NCBI GenBank assembly: GCA_021014325.1
Contig: CM037472.1
Span: 9,920,001 to 9,984,000 of the forward strand
Reading direction: 5' to 3'
DNA: 64,000 nt
From: Plazaster borealis
Lineage: Eukaryota; Echinodermata; Asteroidea; Forcipulatida; Labidiasteridae
The notes beneath the pieces were generated by a model. The model was not told the DNA's origin. It was given only the letters and a program-made list of their open reading frames with translations, and made no database searches. Below are positions 55,716 through 64,000 of this stretch, piece after piece (positions within the stretch are counted from its first letter, which is position 1; the number at the start of each line of letters is the position of its first letter). A program made the translations under genes and the position numbers.

Positions 55716-56395
55716 GATAGCCATTGGGGTTAACGATGCGATACTTTAATGTCGCTATGATTTTCCGAAACCCAAGTGACCAGCCACAAAAATGCCCTAA
55801 AATGACAAAAAGACTCAACGAAATAGCTTAAAAATCGCCTACTGGCTTCTTGACATGTCTAAGATGCAACATCAGGCATTTAATTGTACTCACGATCATT
55901 TTTGGGGCTCCAAATTGATGATTTTAAGTCCACAATCGGCATGATCAGAGAAACCATCAACAACGAACGAAGTCTTTGGACTCTCTGTACCATAGATGCT
56001 TGGGTGCCCTGCCAAGCGATCGCATGTCGTTGTTGATTTACATCCAATCATGCATCTGACACGTGACCACAGTCATGACGATGAGCGGTAGGCAGGGCAC
56101 CCATCTATAGTGCAGAGAGTCCAAAGACTTTGTACGGTGACTTTGTTTGTGGTCGATGGTTTCTCTGATCATGCCGATTGTGGATTTAAAATCATCAATT
56201 TGGAGCACAAAAAATGTTCTTGAGTACAATTTAATGCCTGATGTTGCATCTTCGACATATCAAGAAGCCAGTAGGCGATTTTTAAGCTATTTCGTTGAGT
56301 CTTTTTGTCATTTTGGGGCATTTTTGTGGCTGGTCACTTTGGTTTCAGAAAATCATAGCGTGTATGATGTATCGCATCGTTCACCAAAATGGTTA
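55716..56395. mobile_element. Long inverted repeat, arms about 300 bp
   Basis: The left arm 55716-56025 and right arm about 56080-56395 are complementary with indels and substitutions (words such as AACGATGCGATAC, AGTGACCAGCCACAAAAATG, AAATCGCCTACTGGCTTCTT, AGTCTTTGGACTCTCTG, GGTGCCCTGCC). The spacer is about 50 bp. No target duplication or coding function was recognised; frames in it are mirror images of one another. A transcript through it would form long double-stranded RNA. Confidence 0.75.
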
Positions 56396-57315
56396 TCTGC
56401 ATGACCTGGGTATTTATAAACGCCAAGAAATACTGGCATTATTTCAACAGCAGCGAAATGCAACGAAAGCTTGACTGCTTGGACAGAGCACCAATCATTA
56501 ATCATACATTAAACACATGTAAAACGAGCAATACAAAATGGCAACAGACACCGTATCTGACCGTGGTTTATGGCGGGTATAGTCTGCCATTTTCGAACAT
56601 TTTCACCGCTGATGAAACATTAAACTCATGTAATTTGTTGATACTTTGAGAAGCTATGCAAAAGTATCAGTTTTGATTTTTTAACAAGAAACACCCAAAG
56701 AAATGTTCCATGTTTTCTTATACTAATGAAAGAGGAACAATTGCTGTAAGTGAAGAAAAATGAAAATTTACCTTACCCATTGTTGTCACACACGTTGCAC
56801 GCTTACCTTGTTGAAAATCCAATGCACGTGTGTGTGCAGGTTAAAACGACTTGGTTTGGCGCCCTCTTGGGATACACATGTTACTCTTTTATAATAGTAT
56901 TTATTTCTCAAAAGCTTAGGCCAATCTTTTTTAAACCGACGGGATTTGAGTGTATCCTGTAAATAATTTTGAGTCTTAGATCTCTGAGTATTGAGTATTA
57001 TTTATAGTTAAAGTGTAATGTGCAAAGATTTGAAATCAATACAAGTATTTACAATTTTTTTATTTCATTTCGCTATAAAAAATCAAGTACCGGTAAGTCA
57101 AGTGGCTGTGTTTGAACCAGAAGTAGCCTTTCACTTAGGGCTGTATCAGATACAATGGTATAAATGGACACGAAAAGTTATCAAAAATGACTTTTATTTT
57201 ATTTTATTAAACCGGGTTTTTGTTAATCCGTGAAGAGTCTCGAATCGCCCCATTCGACCGAGTTACCTCTAGACCATGTGACCTATGACATCACATGTTT
57301 ACAAAAGAGCCACAG
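56396..57315. other. Unclassified stretch
   Basis: No gene supported. Plus frames at 56750-56962 and 57018-57233 are open but AT-driven. Confidence 0.4.
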
Positions 57316-57318
57316 AGC

Positions 57319-57492
57319 CGGCAGCCGATTTCACGAAACGCTAGGATTAATCCTATCTCGAGTTAGGACGAGTATCTCGTCCTAACTTAGGATTAATCTT
57401 AAGGTTTACATGTTACAGTGCAAGGCTGGGACTCGTCCCAAGTCCTAAGATTAATCCTAAGTTAGGAAGAGTTTGGTGAAATCGACGGCTGG
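57319..57492. mobile_element. Fold-back MITE of the 'CGATTTCAC' family, copy 2
   Basis: CCGGCAGCCGATTTCACGAA at the left and GGTGAAATCGACGGCTGG at the right pair. The interior consists of TTAGGAC/GTCCTAA and GGATTAATCC palindromes. Same plan as 18410-18550. Confidence 0.7.
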
Positions 57493-57672
57493 AGTTCCTG
57501 CAGGAAACATAAGATCTGATATTGGAGATTGCACTGTTTTATTATTTTTAAATCGACTTTTGATAAAAAATTAATAATAAAAGGGGGGCACATCTCAAAA
57601 CTCGTCCAGCTGTTATTTTTGTAACTGTTGAATTGATGTGGAAATATACAACACAAAAATGTACGATTTACC

Positions 57673-57985
57673 TTAAAGGCACTGAACAAGTTTGGTAATT
57701 GTCAAAGACCAGTGTTCTCACTTGGTGTATCCCAACATATGCATAAAATAACAAGCCTGTGAAAATTTGGGCTCAATTGGTCATCGAAGTTTCAAGAAAA
57801 TGATGAAAGAAAAAACACCCTTGTTGTACAAATTTGTGTGCTTTCAGAAAGGAATAAAAACTTCTTGCAAGAAGTTTTTATTATTTTAGTGAGAAATTAC
57901 CTCTTCCTCAAAAACTACGTTACTTCAGAGGGAGTCGTTTCCTACAATGTTTTATACTATCAACAGCTCTCCGTTACGGTATATC
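57673..57985. mobile_element. Family A MITE, right end lost
   Basis: It begins TTAAAGGCACTGAACAAG and follows the family to CTATCAACAGCTCTCCGTTAC, then leaves it. The frame at 57838-58035 is shared with other copies. Confidence 0.75.
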
Positions 57986-57989
57986 GACT

Positions 57990-59315
57990 GCCAGGAAATG
58001 CACTGCAATGTACAAGGTCACTCTTTTGTAAGTGATGTTTAAAGCTTTGCATGGTGTGGGAAAAAAGAAGTAACTATGACTAGTAAACTTGCCGGTACAA
58101 CCATGTGTAAACAAAGGTTATATGGTCTATATTTAACTTTATTCACACGTCAAGAAACCATATACATTTATAATCATTTATTGGTACTTTTCTAATACTA
58201 CATAATATGTATATTTTTTAATTATTTGTTTTAGTACAAAAGCCTCAATGTGAGTAAATAAGAGCTTTACATGTTATGCATAACATTCCTCATTACAGTT
58301 GCCAACGAGAACTTATACCGCTCAGCTAGGCGTAGTCCATTATGTACAAACCGTGAGTAAGTAATGCCTGGGCCTACACACACTTTACACTATCAATACA
58401 TTTGAACTTACACGCATTAAAAGCTGCCGAATTTTAGACACTCTTTGTGTTGAGCAATTCGCTATAATGTCTATTATACTGTCAATGCATTGCAATGCAT
58501 TCTAATCTATTATAATTATTATTAAATTTTAGTTAAACATTCAGCATAATTAGATCTACTTGGTATCAGTAATTCGCATAATAAAATATATTATATCATA
58601 AAGGTCAATAATTCCATAGTTTGTATTTCTTTGTAAATAATTTAAGTGCGGGAGTAACCCCAGCAATTGCACAAATGCAGGAAGGTTCCACTAGTTGCTG
58701 GCACCCCAGTAAGCCCAACAGTTTGATTGGCAGGGGGAGGGGTGTTGGAAACCTCAGAACCTAGCACAGTATGTCAGCAAGACGTCTGGAAGCCTGCTAC
58801 AAAGAGCAGATGGCTCCTTAGAGGGTTCAGATCTGGTTAAGTCTGTATGTCTGTATACAATGTGCCCGAAGTGTGTGAGTGAAACAAAATTCAGCCCTAG
58901 AATTTTTTTATTTATTAAAATAAAATAACAACACAAAACCCTGGGACCTGATTCACCTCTTAGATGTTGAATGGTCCAGTCTATGATATCCAGAACTTTG
59001 ACTGTCCCAGGTCAATGCACTTTGGAGAAAACAGTGAATTACGTCAAATGTGCCATGACTTTGTGTTACCAGCGCTCACTTTCGTAAGAATTGTTCGTTA
59101 ATGTCATGGTACTTTTATATTATGATAAGCATCAGGTAAAAGCAACTTTAATAATAGCGGATAATAGCGGATACAACTGTAATATATGTTTATATTTACC
59201 TTAAGGTCAAACTACATTTTAAGTACATGTATATCATTATAACAGTTGACTCCCAGACAGACGAAAACAAATATTTTTAAATTTAATTTTGTTTTCTTTT
59301 TTTTGCAACCTTTAA
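57990..59315. other. Unclassified stretch
   Basis: Mostly AT-rich, with a less AT-rich island near 58670-58870. No gene recognised. Confidence 0.45.
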
Positions 59316-59317
59316 AC

Positions 59318-59672
59318 TTAAAGGGTCTGTACAACATTGGTAAGAATGAAAATATAAATGCTCACAGATCTGCACATAACTCACATGGTATAAAGATGGT
59401 CATGGAAGAAAACTTCCCTTGAAATAGTTTTGCTTGAAATGCCATAGTTTTTACGAAATGAGTAAAATAATAGTATTTATCCTGCAGGATAAATTCCGAT
59501 GTTTGAAAAAAAAGTTTTAAAACATAAGGGGTTTTTTGTCACTGTTTTCTCATGACTCCGAAGACCGATTTAGCTTAAACTTTCACAGGTTTGTTATTTC
59601 ATGTATATGTTGGGTCACATCGAGTTTGGTTACAGGTCTTTGGCAATTACCAATGTTGTATACACCCTTTAA
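59318..59672. mobile_element. TTAA-type MITE, family B, copy 2
   Basis: TTAAAGGGTCTGTACAACATTGG at the left faces CCAATGTTGTATACACCCTTTAA at the right (in parts). Interior includes TAAACTTTCACAGGTTTGTT, shared with families A and C in style. Confidence 0.75.
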
Positions 59673-59794
59673 TTAGCTTGTTTGTCTTTAGAGGCATTGT
59701 TAATAGCAAATAGTATAAGGTAAGTGTTTGTAAAAATGTGTTGTTTCACGGTATATATTTGGACTTACAACTTACCCTCTCATTTTCATTTAAT

Positions 59795-60400
59795 AATAAT
59801 AATCATTAACCATTTTTATATAGCGCATAACACATAGTGATTAAACATGTCCCTCTGTAGAGAAAAAAAGACAACAATATACAAATACAAGATGTACTAG
59901 GTTACAAACAAAATGCATGAATTAAATGTTAAATAAGTGCGTCTTTAAAGCAATCTTAAACTTATCAATGGAATCAAGATTTTTCAAATGTTCCGGGAGA
60001 TTGTTCCATTGTCAAATCTGGTGGAATCACAAACAATTTTTTTCTTAGTAGAACGAAAATTTCTTGATGGTGTATACAATGTTAAACAGCTCTATCAAAT
60101 AAGGTGGCGCAAAATTATAAAAACATTTGTATGCCAACAACAACATTTTGAATGTTATGCGAGAATGAATGGGTAGCCAATGTAAGTCTCTTAGAATAAG
60201 AGACACAGATTCGTGTTTCCTAATGCGATAAATAAGACGAGCTGCAGAATTCTGCACAACCTGCATCCTTTGCACTTGACGAGCCGGAATCCCAGAAAGG
60301 AGGATATTACAAAAATCAAGGTGACACATCACAAAAAGAATGAATTAAGCGTTCAGTAGTGTGTTTATCTATCAGATTGTGAATTTTTCCAATTTTGTGA
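59795..60400 (-). pseudogene. 3' end of a non-LTR retrotransposon, minus strand
   Basis: The minus frame 60045-60332 reads HLDFCNILLSGIP, MQVVQNSAARLIYRIRKH and LRDLHWLPIHSRITFKMLLL, then APPYLIELFN. This is the well-known C-terminal block after the reverse transcriptase in CR1/Jockey-like LINEs (DYCN-LL-GLP, LQ-VQN-AARL, LHWLP--RI-FK). A one-base shift separates it from IHSF upstream. The 3' region passes through GCGCTATATAAAAATGG and ends in an (ATT)n-like tail at 59795-59808. Confidence 0.75.
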
Positions 60401-60689
60401 CGTGCAAAAGATGCAGATCTGCATTTTTGTCCATAGTGAAATACACCTCTCAATAATGATAAGAATGGACATTTACATTGCGCGACACCTACTGCACATT
60501 ACAAATACAAACAATTCAGAGAACGAAATACAGATTACACTTACAGATTACACTTACTAGAATTAGAAATAACTAATCGTACATAAATTGGTTTCTAACT
60601 CAGATTTAAATACATCAAGTGGAGATAAGTGCCTGATACCAGGAAGGGGATTATTATTTTCATACAATGTCTGTCCACCGAGGTTAGCC

Positions 60690-61747
60690 TTTCAAGTTAT
60701 TTGATGGTCTTGCTAACTCCATTAAATTTCTTGGAGTAATTATTGACAAAATATTACTTGGAAAAATCATTGTGAAAAAGTGCACACAGCTACTTCAAGA
60801 ATTCTTGGATTTCTTCGCAAACTCAAGCATATTTTACCCGAAAAGACGTTTGTTTCAATATATAATGCTCTATCCTTAACTCATCTTCAATACGGAATTT
60901 TGGCATGGGGCAACACATACCAAACGTACTTAAATAAACTCTTAATCGTACAAAAGAAGTCACTTAGAGTAATTAATAATAATACTCCTTACAGAGCTCA
61001 CGCAGCACCGCTCTTTGCTAAACATAACACTTTAACCGTTTTTGATATCATTTAGGTGTTCTCATGTATAAATTCGACAAAAATTCGTTATATACCTCCT
61101 CCCTTAGCTACATTCTTCACCAGGAATGCTGATGTTCACAAGTATAATACAAAATCATCAAGTAAGCTCCATGTAAACTTAGCTAGAACAAACATAAGTA
61201 AATCAATAATCCGAAATCAAGGACCCATCCATTGGAACAATTTATCACCACTTCCTCCCCTACGAACACTACATATAACTTTTAAAAATATACGAAAAAG
61301 TTGTTGCTTTCTAGTAGCTATTGTTGATAAATTCTTTATTTTTCAGTCAACTCTTAGCATCATGCTATATTGTACGATTTTCACCTGTAATTCAACAGGA
61401 CATAATGATTATGTACTACTTTATCTGTTTATTGTATTAAACATTTGTAAATTATTTATGTTCAGTAAAACCCCACATTTATTACACTTATCACATTCAT
61501 CATGTTATATTGTACGATTCCCTTCAGTAATCCAACAAGACGCAAGGTACATGTTTCTGTTATAATTATTGTTTAATTGTAGCAATTATTGCATTGCATT
61601 ACCCAGGTGCCTGGTCTCGTATAAGCCTCAGCTTTCTATCACACACCTCCATACTTCTACTTCTTTAAAACTCTATACCCTATGTAAACTTTGTATTTTG
61701 ATTGATGTATGGAAATAAACCAAACTAAACCAAACTAAACTAAACTA
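60690..61747 (+). pseudogene. 5'-truncated LINE with 3' UTR and pentamer tail, plus strand
   Basis: Plus frames give KFLGVIIDK, SRILGFLRKLKHILPEKTF, LTHLQYGILAWGNTYQTYLN and YRAHAAPLFAKHNTLTVFDI (60700-61055). A shift follows, then ADVHKYNTKSSSKLHVNLAR and GPIHWNNL. This is the C-terminal part of a LINE ORF2. The 3' UTR has an internal duplication (CATCATG(C/T)TATATTGTACGATT at 61350 and 61500) and ends with AATAAACC and an (AAACT/AAACC)n tail at 61717-61746. It stops about 75 bp from the stop codon of the kinase gene on the other strand. Confidence 0.8.
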
Positions 61748-61823
61748 AGACTCCTCAGTCTAAAGTCTGAAGACCCTACAATGTCGTCTGGACATTACTT
61801 TGTAAATGCTTCCTTTGCTTACA

Positions 61824-62085
61824 TTACTTCCACATCTCTGTAGTAACATTAGTGTACCCTCTTTTCCCACTTGAATTCCCCACCTCGGCGGAAGAATACC
61901 CCTTCATTGTTTTCAATGGGATAAATAACCCCGCATCCTTCGCAGTGCATCCAGGCTCTTCCAATTCCAGTGGAGCAGAATTTCCTGTCATTATTGCCAT
62001 TACCTCGTTGAGTACTTTGATTACCTGCTGGAAAGAGCATCGTTTCTTTGGCGATTCATTCCAGCAACTCTTCATTATGCCATAG
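61824..62085 (-). CDS. Receptor tyrosine kinase, last exon (kinase C-lobe end and tail)
   Basis: Catalytic C-lobe end of a receptor tyrosine kinase that would phosphorylate protein tyrosines at the plasma membrane. The exon begins after a TTTTTTAG acceptor at 62085, first base completing an Ile codon. It reads YGIMKSCWNESPKKRCSFQQ: CW, R and F are the subdomain XI landmarks. It then continues to IKVLNEVMAIMTG and a short tail to the TAA at 61824-61826. The tail holds GYSSAEVG and GYTNVTTEMWK; Y-T-N fits the pYxN motif bound by the GRB2 SH2 domain. The frame seen upstream of 62085 (Cys, Ser and Val runs) is intronic triplet repeat, not protein. Family within RTKs uncertain (Met/Axl/Tie-like are possible). 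Confidence 0.9.
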
Positions 62086-62119
62086 CTAAAAAACAAATTG
62101 GAAAAAACCGAGAACAAAG

Positions 62120-62345
62120 ACAACATAACAAGACAAAGAAACAGCAAACAACACACAACGACAAACAACAAAAACAGCGACAGCAACAGCAGAACTGTAG
62201 CAGCGGCAACAACCATTACAACAACTACAACAACAACTACTATACTACTACTACTACTACTACTACAACAACAACAACAACACCAACAACAATAACAACG
62301 ATACAAACAGCAGCAACAAGCAAACAAACAAACAAACAAACAACA
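62120..62345. repeat. Compound (CAA)n/(CTA)n microsatellite in a kinase intron
   Basis: The 279-bp intron (62086-62364) is mostly CAA, CAG, CTA and CAAA repeats on the plus strand, with the purest tracts at 62225-62280 and 62318-62345. They produce poly-Cys, Ser and Val frames on the minus strand that run into the true exon. Confidence 0.9.
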
Positions 62346-62364
62346 ACATATTTACTCAACTCAC

Positions 62365-62501
62365 ATCTTCTTGTGGCAGAATTTTGGTGCTTCCATGCGC
62401 TGTCCGCGCTTCAGGTAGTCGTAAACGCGCATGTTCGGAACACCAGGATATGGCACTCGACCTCCTGTAAACAACTCCCATAGCAGTATGCCGTACGACC
62501 A
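62365..62501 (-). CDS. Receptor tyrosine kinase, penultimate exon (subdomains IX-X)
   Basis: The acceptor TTTTCCTCAG ends at 62502. The exon reads WSYGILLWELFTGGRVPYPG, then VPNMRVYDYLKRGQRMEAP and KFCHKKM-like residues. It ends at a GTGAGT donor after 62365, 137 nt long, phase 2. The invariant Asp and W-S-[YF]-G of subdomain IX are split between this exon and the previous one, a junction that fits exactly (…TDV|WSYG). The YPG and RM motifs are typical of receptor tyrosine kinases. Confidence 0.92.
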
Positions 62502-62708
62502 CTGAGGAAAATCGCAATATGAATTTACTTGAAAAACATTTTCGCCAACTGAAATTTTCTAACCACTCATACTAAATTATGATTCTTTAGAAAAATGGCT
62601 CCTAACAAAAATGCAGTAGTAACAAATATTACAAATTTGTCTCAGCAAATGAATGCAACCGAGATCAACCGATCTGCTCCTCCACAAAATGCATTTAATT
62701 ACGAATTT

Positions 62709-62900
62709 CTAAGTGACCTTCCTCTCTATACGACAATCCGCTTGAACAGGCCGCTTGCGTATGACGTCACAAGCCCAAAACAGTCCCCTCACTGAGGTCA
62801 ATAAAGAGCTATCATTGGCTGATGAGAGTCGTGCGCAGCGCGTACACGCGTGCACGTTTTCATTGTTTGACATCAAAGATGGCGGCCAATGCAAGGGGTC
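62709..62900. promoter_or_regulatory. Cluster of promoter-like motifs in a kinase intron
   Basis: Within the 579-bp intron (62502-63080) lie TGACGTCA (about 62762-62769), CATTGGCTGATGAG (CCAAT on the other strand, about 62813), GTGCGCAGCGCGTACACGCG (62830s) and AAAGATGGCGGCC (YY1-like, about 62876). Composition is GC-rich compared with surroundings. It could be an internal promoter or enhancer, or a mobile insertion carrying one; compare the same CRE plus ATGGCGGC pair in 5204-6226. Confidence 0.35.
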
Positions 62901-63080
62901 TAGACATGAGCTACCTTTGATCATCCCCAACTAGTTCTTTGCACATGTCTTTGCGCTATACAATTCCAACTATTGTAATAATAAAAAAAACCAGTCTCAT
63001 CGAAGAGCTCTCAAATCTTTAAAAAACATCACTGTAAGCCCATTTTCATCGGTTTCGGAACTGAACTTGAGTTCACCTAC

Positions 63081-63243
63081 CACATCTGTTTTAGTGTTAT
63101 ACACTCGGCGTTCCATAGATTCTGGAGCCATCCATTTGATTGGTAGCTTGGCCTGTCTATCATCACTGGTGTAGTAATCGTCCTCATTCAGATCTCGTGA
63201 AAGTCCAAAATCTCCTACCTTCACTAAAAGTGTGTCGTCAACC
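63081..63243 (-). CDS. Receptor tyrosine kinase exon (activation loop)
   Basis: The acceptor TGCTTTCAAAAG ends at 63244. The exon starts with the last base of a codon, then VDDTLLVKVGDFGLSRDLNE and DDYYTSDDRQAKLPIKWMAP, then ESMERRVYNTKTDV, and ends at donor GTG|GTAGGT (phase 0, 163 nt). DFG (magnesium-binding Asp), the twin activation-loop tyrosines YY, and KW-M-A-P-E, which is specific to tyrosine kinases, are all present. The exon with the HRD catalytic loop is not in the window, so the 5' part lies beyond 64000. Minus strand; the donor-acceptor phases agree with the next two exons. Confidence 0.93.
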
Positions 63244-63382
63244 CTTTTGAAAGCACATGCAATTTGCATAAGTTATTTAGTCAGCCATCAAAAAAATCAA
63301 AAAACTCCCACCCATCTACCTATGTTACTGCACTCACCAATTCTCAAACGAAGAGCCAGAGAAACCTGCACTCTAAAAACTC

Positions 63383-63482
63383 CCGGGTCAGAATTGACCC
63401 GGATTACGTGTCACGTGGGGCCTGACCCATTTCTGGTTCAGCATGACCCGGAATCTGTGTCAAATGACCCAGAAATTGGTCA
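63383..63482. repeat. Cluster of TGACCC/GGGTCA half-sites in a kinase intron
   Basis: Six to eight TGACCC, GGGTCA or close variants (for example GGGTCAGAATTGACCC as an inverted pair with a 4-base gap) fall within 100 bp. The unit resembles a dispersed palindromic repeat. These are also the half-site shape bound by nuclear receptors, but function is inference. Confidence 0.5.
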
Positions 63483-63859
63483 GAATGAAGAATATGTTGG
63501 TTGTTGTTAAGTGTACTGTGTGTCTATCCGTTGAAACCAAAGGACTTTAACGAAAGAGATCCAGGTGGTGTGACTAACAGAGAACTTACTCGGTTCGATT
63601 GTGTGTACCAAACCAACGGGGACGCCTTAACAAATTAAGTAACAATTACGTGAGAACAAAGAGAAGACCTTGATTTTACCGGGTCGACACATTATTAGCG
63701 ATATTTTCACTAAAAGGTCACCACTGTTTTTGGTTGGTTGTGATGTGTTATTCGCAATTCTTTTTTTTTAAATTTCTCCCTTTTTGGGGGGGGGGGAACT
63801 AGAAGACGGAATGAGTTTGTGAAAATCATTTTAATGTAATATATTATTAAGCATGTGTA

Positions 63860-64000
63860 CACATTGATTACTGTCAGAGACCAGTATCCACAATTTATGT
63901 GACCCAACATGAAATAACGCACCTGTGAAAGTTTAAGCTCAATCGGTCATCAGTGAAAATATTGCATTTTTGTGTATATGTTTTCCAGCAAGGACTCGCG
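63860..64000. mobile_element. TTAA-type MITE (family B-like), cut by the window edge
   Basis: GTCAGAGACCAGTATCCACA, TGTGACCCAACATGAAATAA and GCACCTGTGAAAGTTTAAGC follow the order of family B. The element runs off the window. Confidence 0.6.

Noticed and set aside
56147..56404. Plus frame in the large inverted repeat
   Set aside because: The same sequence reads as a mirrored frame in the other arm, and the element has no other gene features.
62086..62339. N-terminal part of the 171-codon minus frame (Cys, Ser and Val runs)
   Set aside because: It is a translated CAA/CTA microsatellite in an intron. The real exon starts at 62085 after a good acceptor, and its phase fits the preceding exon.

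Overview
The window looks like animal nuclear DNA that is poor in genes and rich in repeats. A marine invertebrate deuterostome, most likely an echinoderm and perhaps a starfish, fits best. This rests on split coding exons with normal GT-AG borders, an animal receptor tyrosine kinase, tRNA-derived SINEs, several non-LTR retrotransposon fragments, a Penelope-like element, a MULE transposase remnant and many fold-back MITEs of kinds common in such genomes. The species placement is from memory of repeat families, not from a search.

The only confidently coding gene is at the right end. Three minus-strand exons (63081-63243, 62365-62501, 61824-62085) encode the C-terminal half of a receptor tyrosine kinase domain, from the DFG motif to the stop codon, with a short tail carrying a YTNV motif. 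The exon phases fit together. The rest of the gene lies beyond position 64000. Weaker exon candidates are a possible first exon at 4884-4905 (+) and possible minus-strand exons at 2512-2736, 41246-41509 and 46723-46834.

Layout. 0-9 kb: a tandem-repeat-cored element, a GGGCCC fold-back MITE, then a 1,023-bp Mutator-like MITE with 120-bp inverted repeats and a perfect 9-bp target duplication, and an adjacent inverted-repeat element with a TTAA MITE nested in it. 9-21 kb: an eroded array of duplicated gene-like segments. Two roughly 3.4-kb units (about 15.4-17.8 and 18.9-21.1 kb) are collinear but hold different insertions, and two further partial copies lie at 10.8 and 13.9 kb. 17.8-18.3 kb: MULE transposase remnant. 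19.6 kb: LINE reverse transcriptase remnant. 21.2-24 kb: Penelope-like element broken by two insertions. 26.1 kb: second tandem-cored element. 31.7-33 kb: strongly C-biased 47-bp minisatellite, then two tRNA-like heads. 33.3-37 kb: AT-rich, nothing recognised. 37.0-39.0 kb: seven copies of a strongly conserved 27-bp core in otherwise diverged sequence, unexplained. 40.3-46.3 kb: three minisatellites (68-, 33- and 81-bp units). 47-50 kb: GC-rich dispersed repeats. 50-56 kb: recent tandem duplications, a LINE C-terminal fragment, and a 680-bp inverted repeat. 59.8-61.7 kb: two LINE 3' ends in opposite orientation, then the kinase gene.

Most open reading frames outside the kinase exons are chance products of repeats. 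The most useful observations are the conserved 27-bp core array, the complete Mutator-like MITE carrying promoter-like motifs, the eroded tandem gene duplication with an empty-site proof that one MITE family targets TTAA, and the 33-bp minisatellite that multiplies CRE (TGACGTCA) sites.
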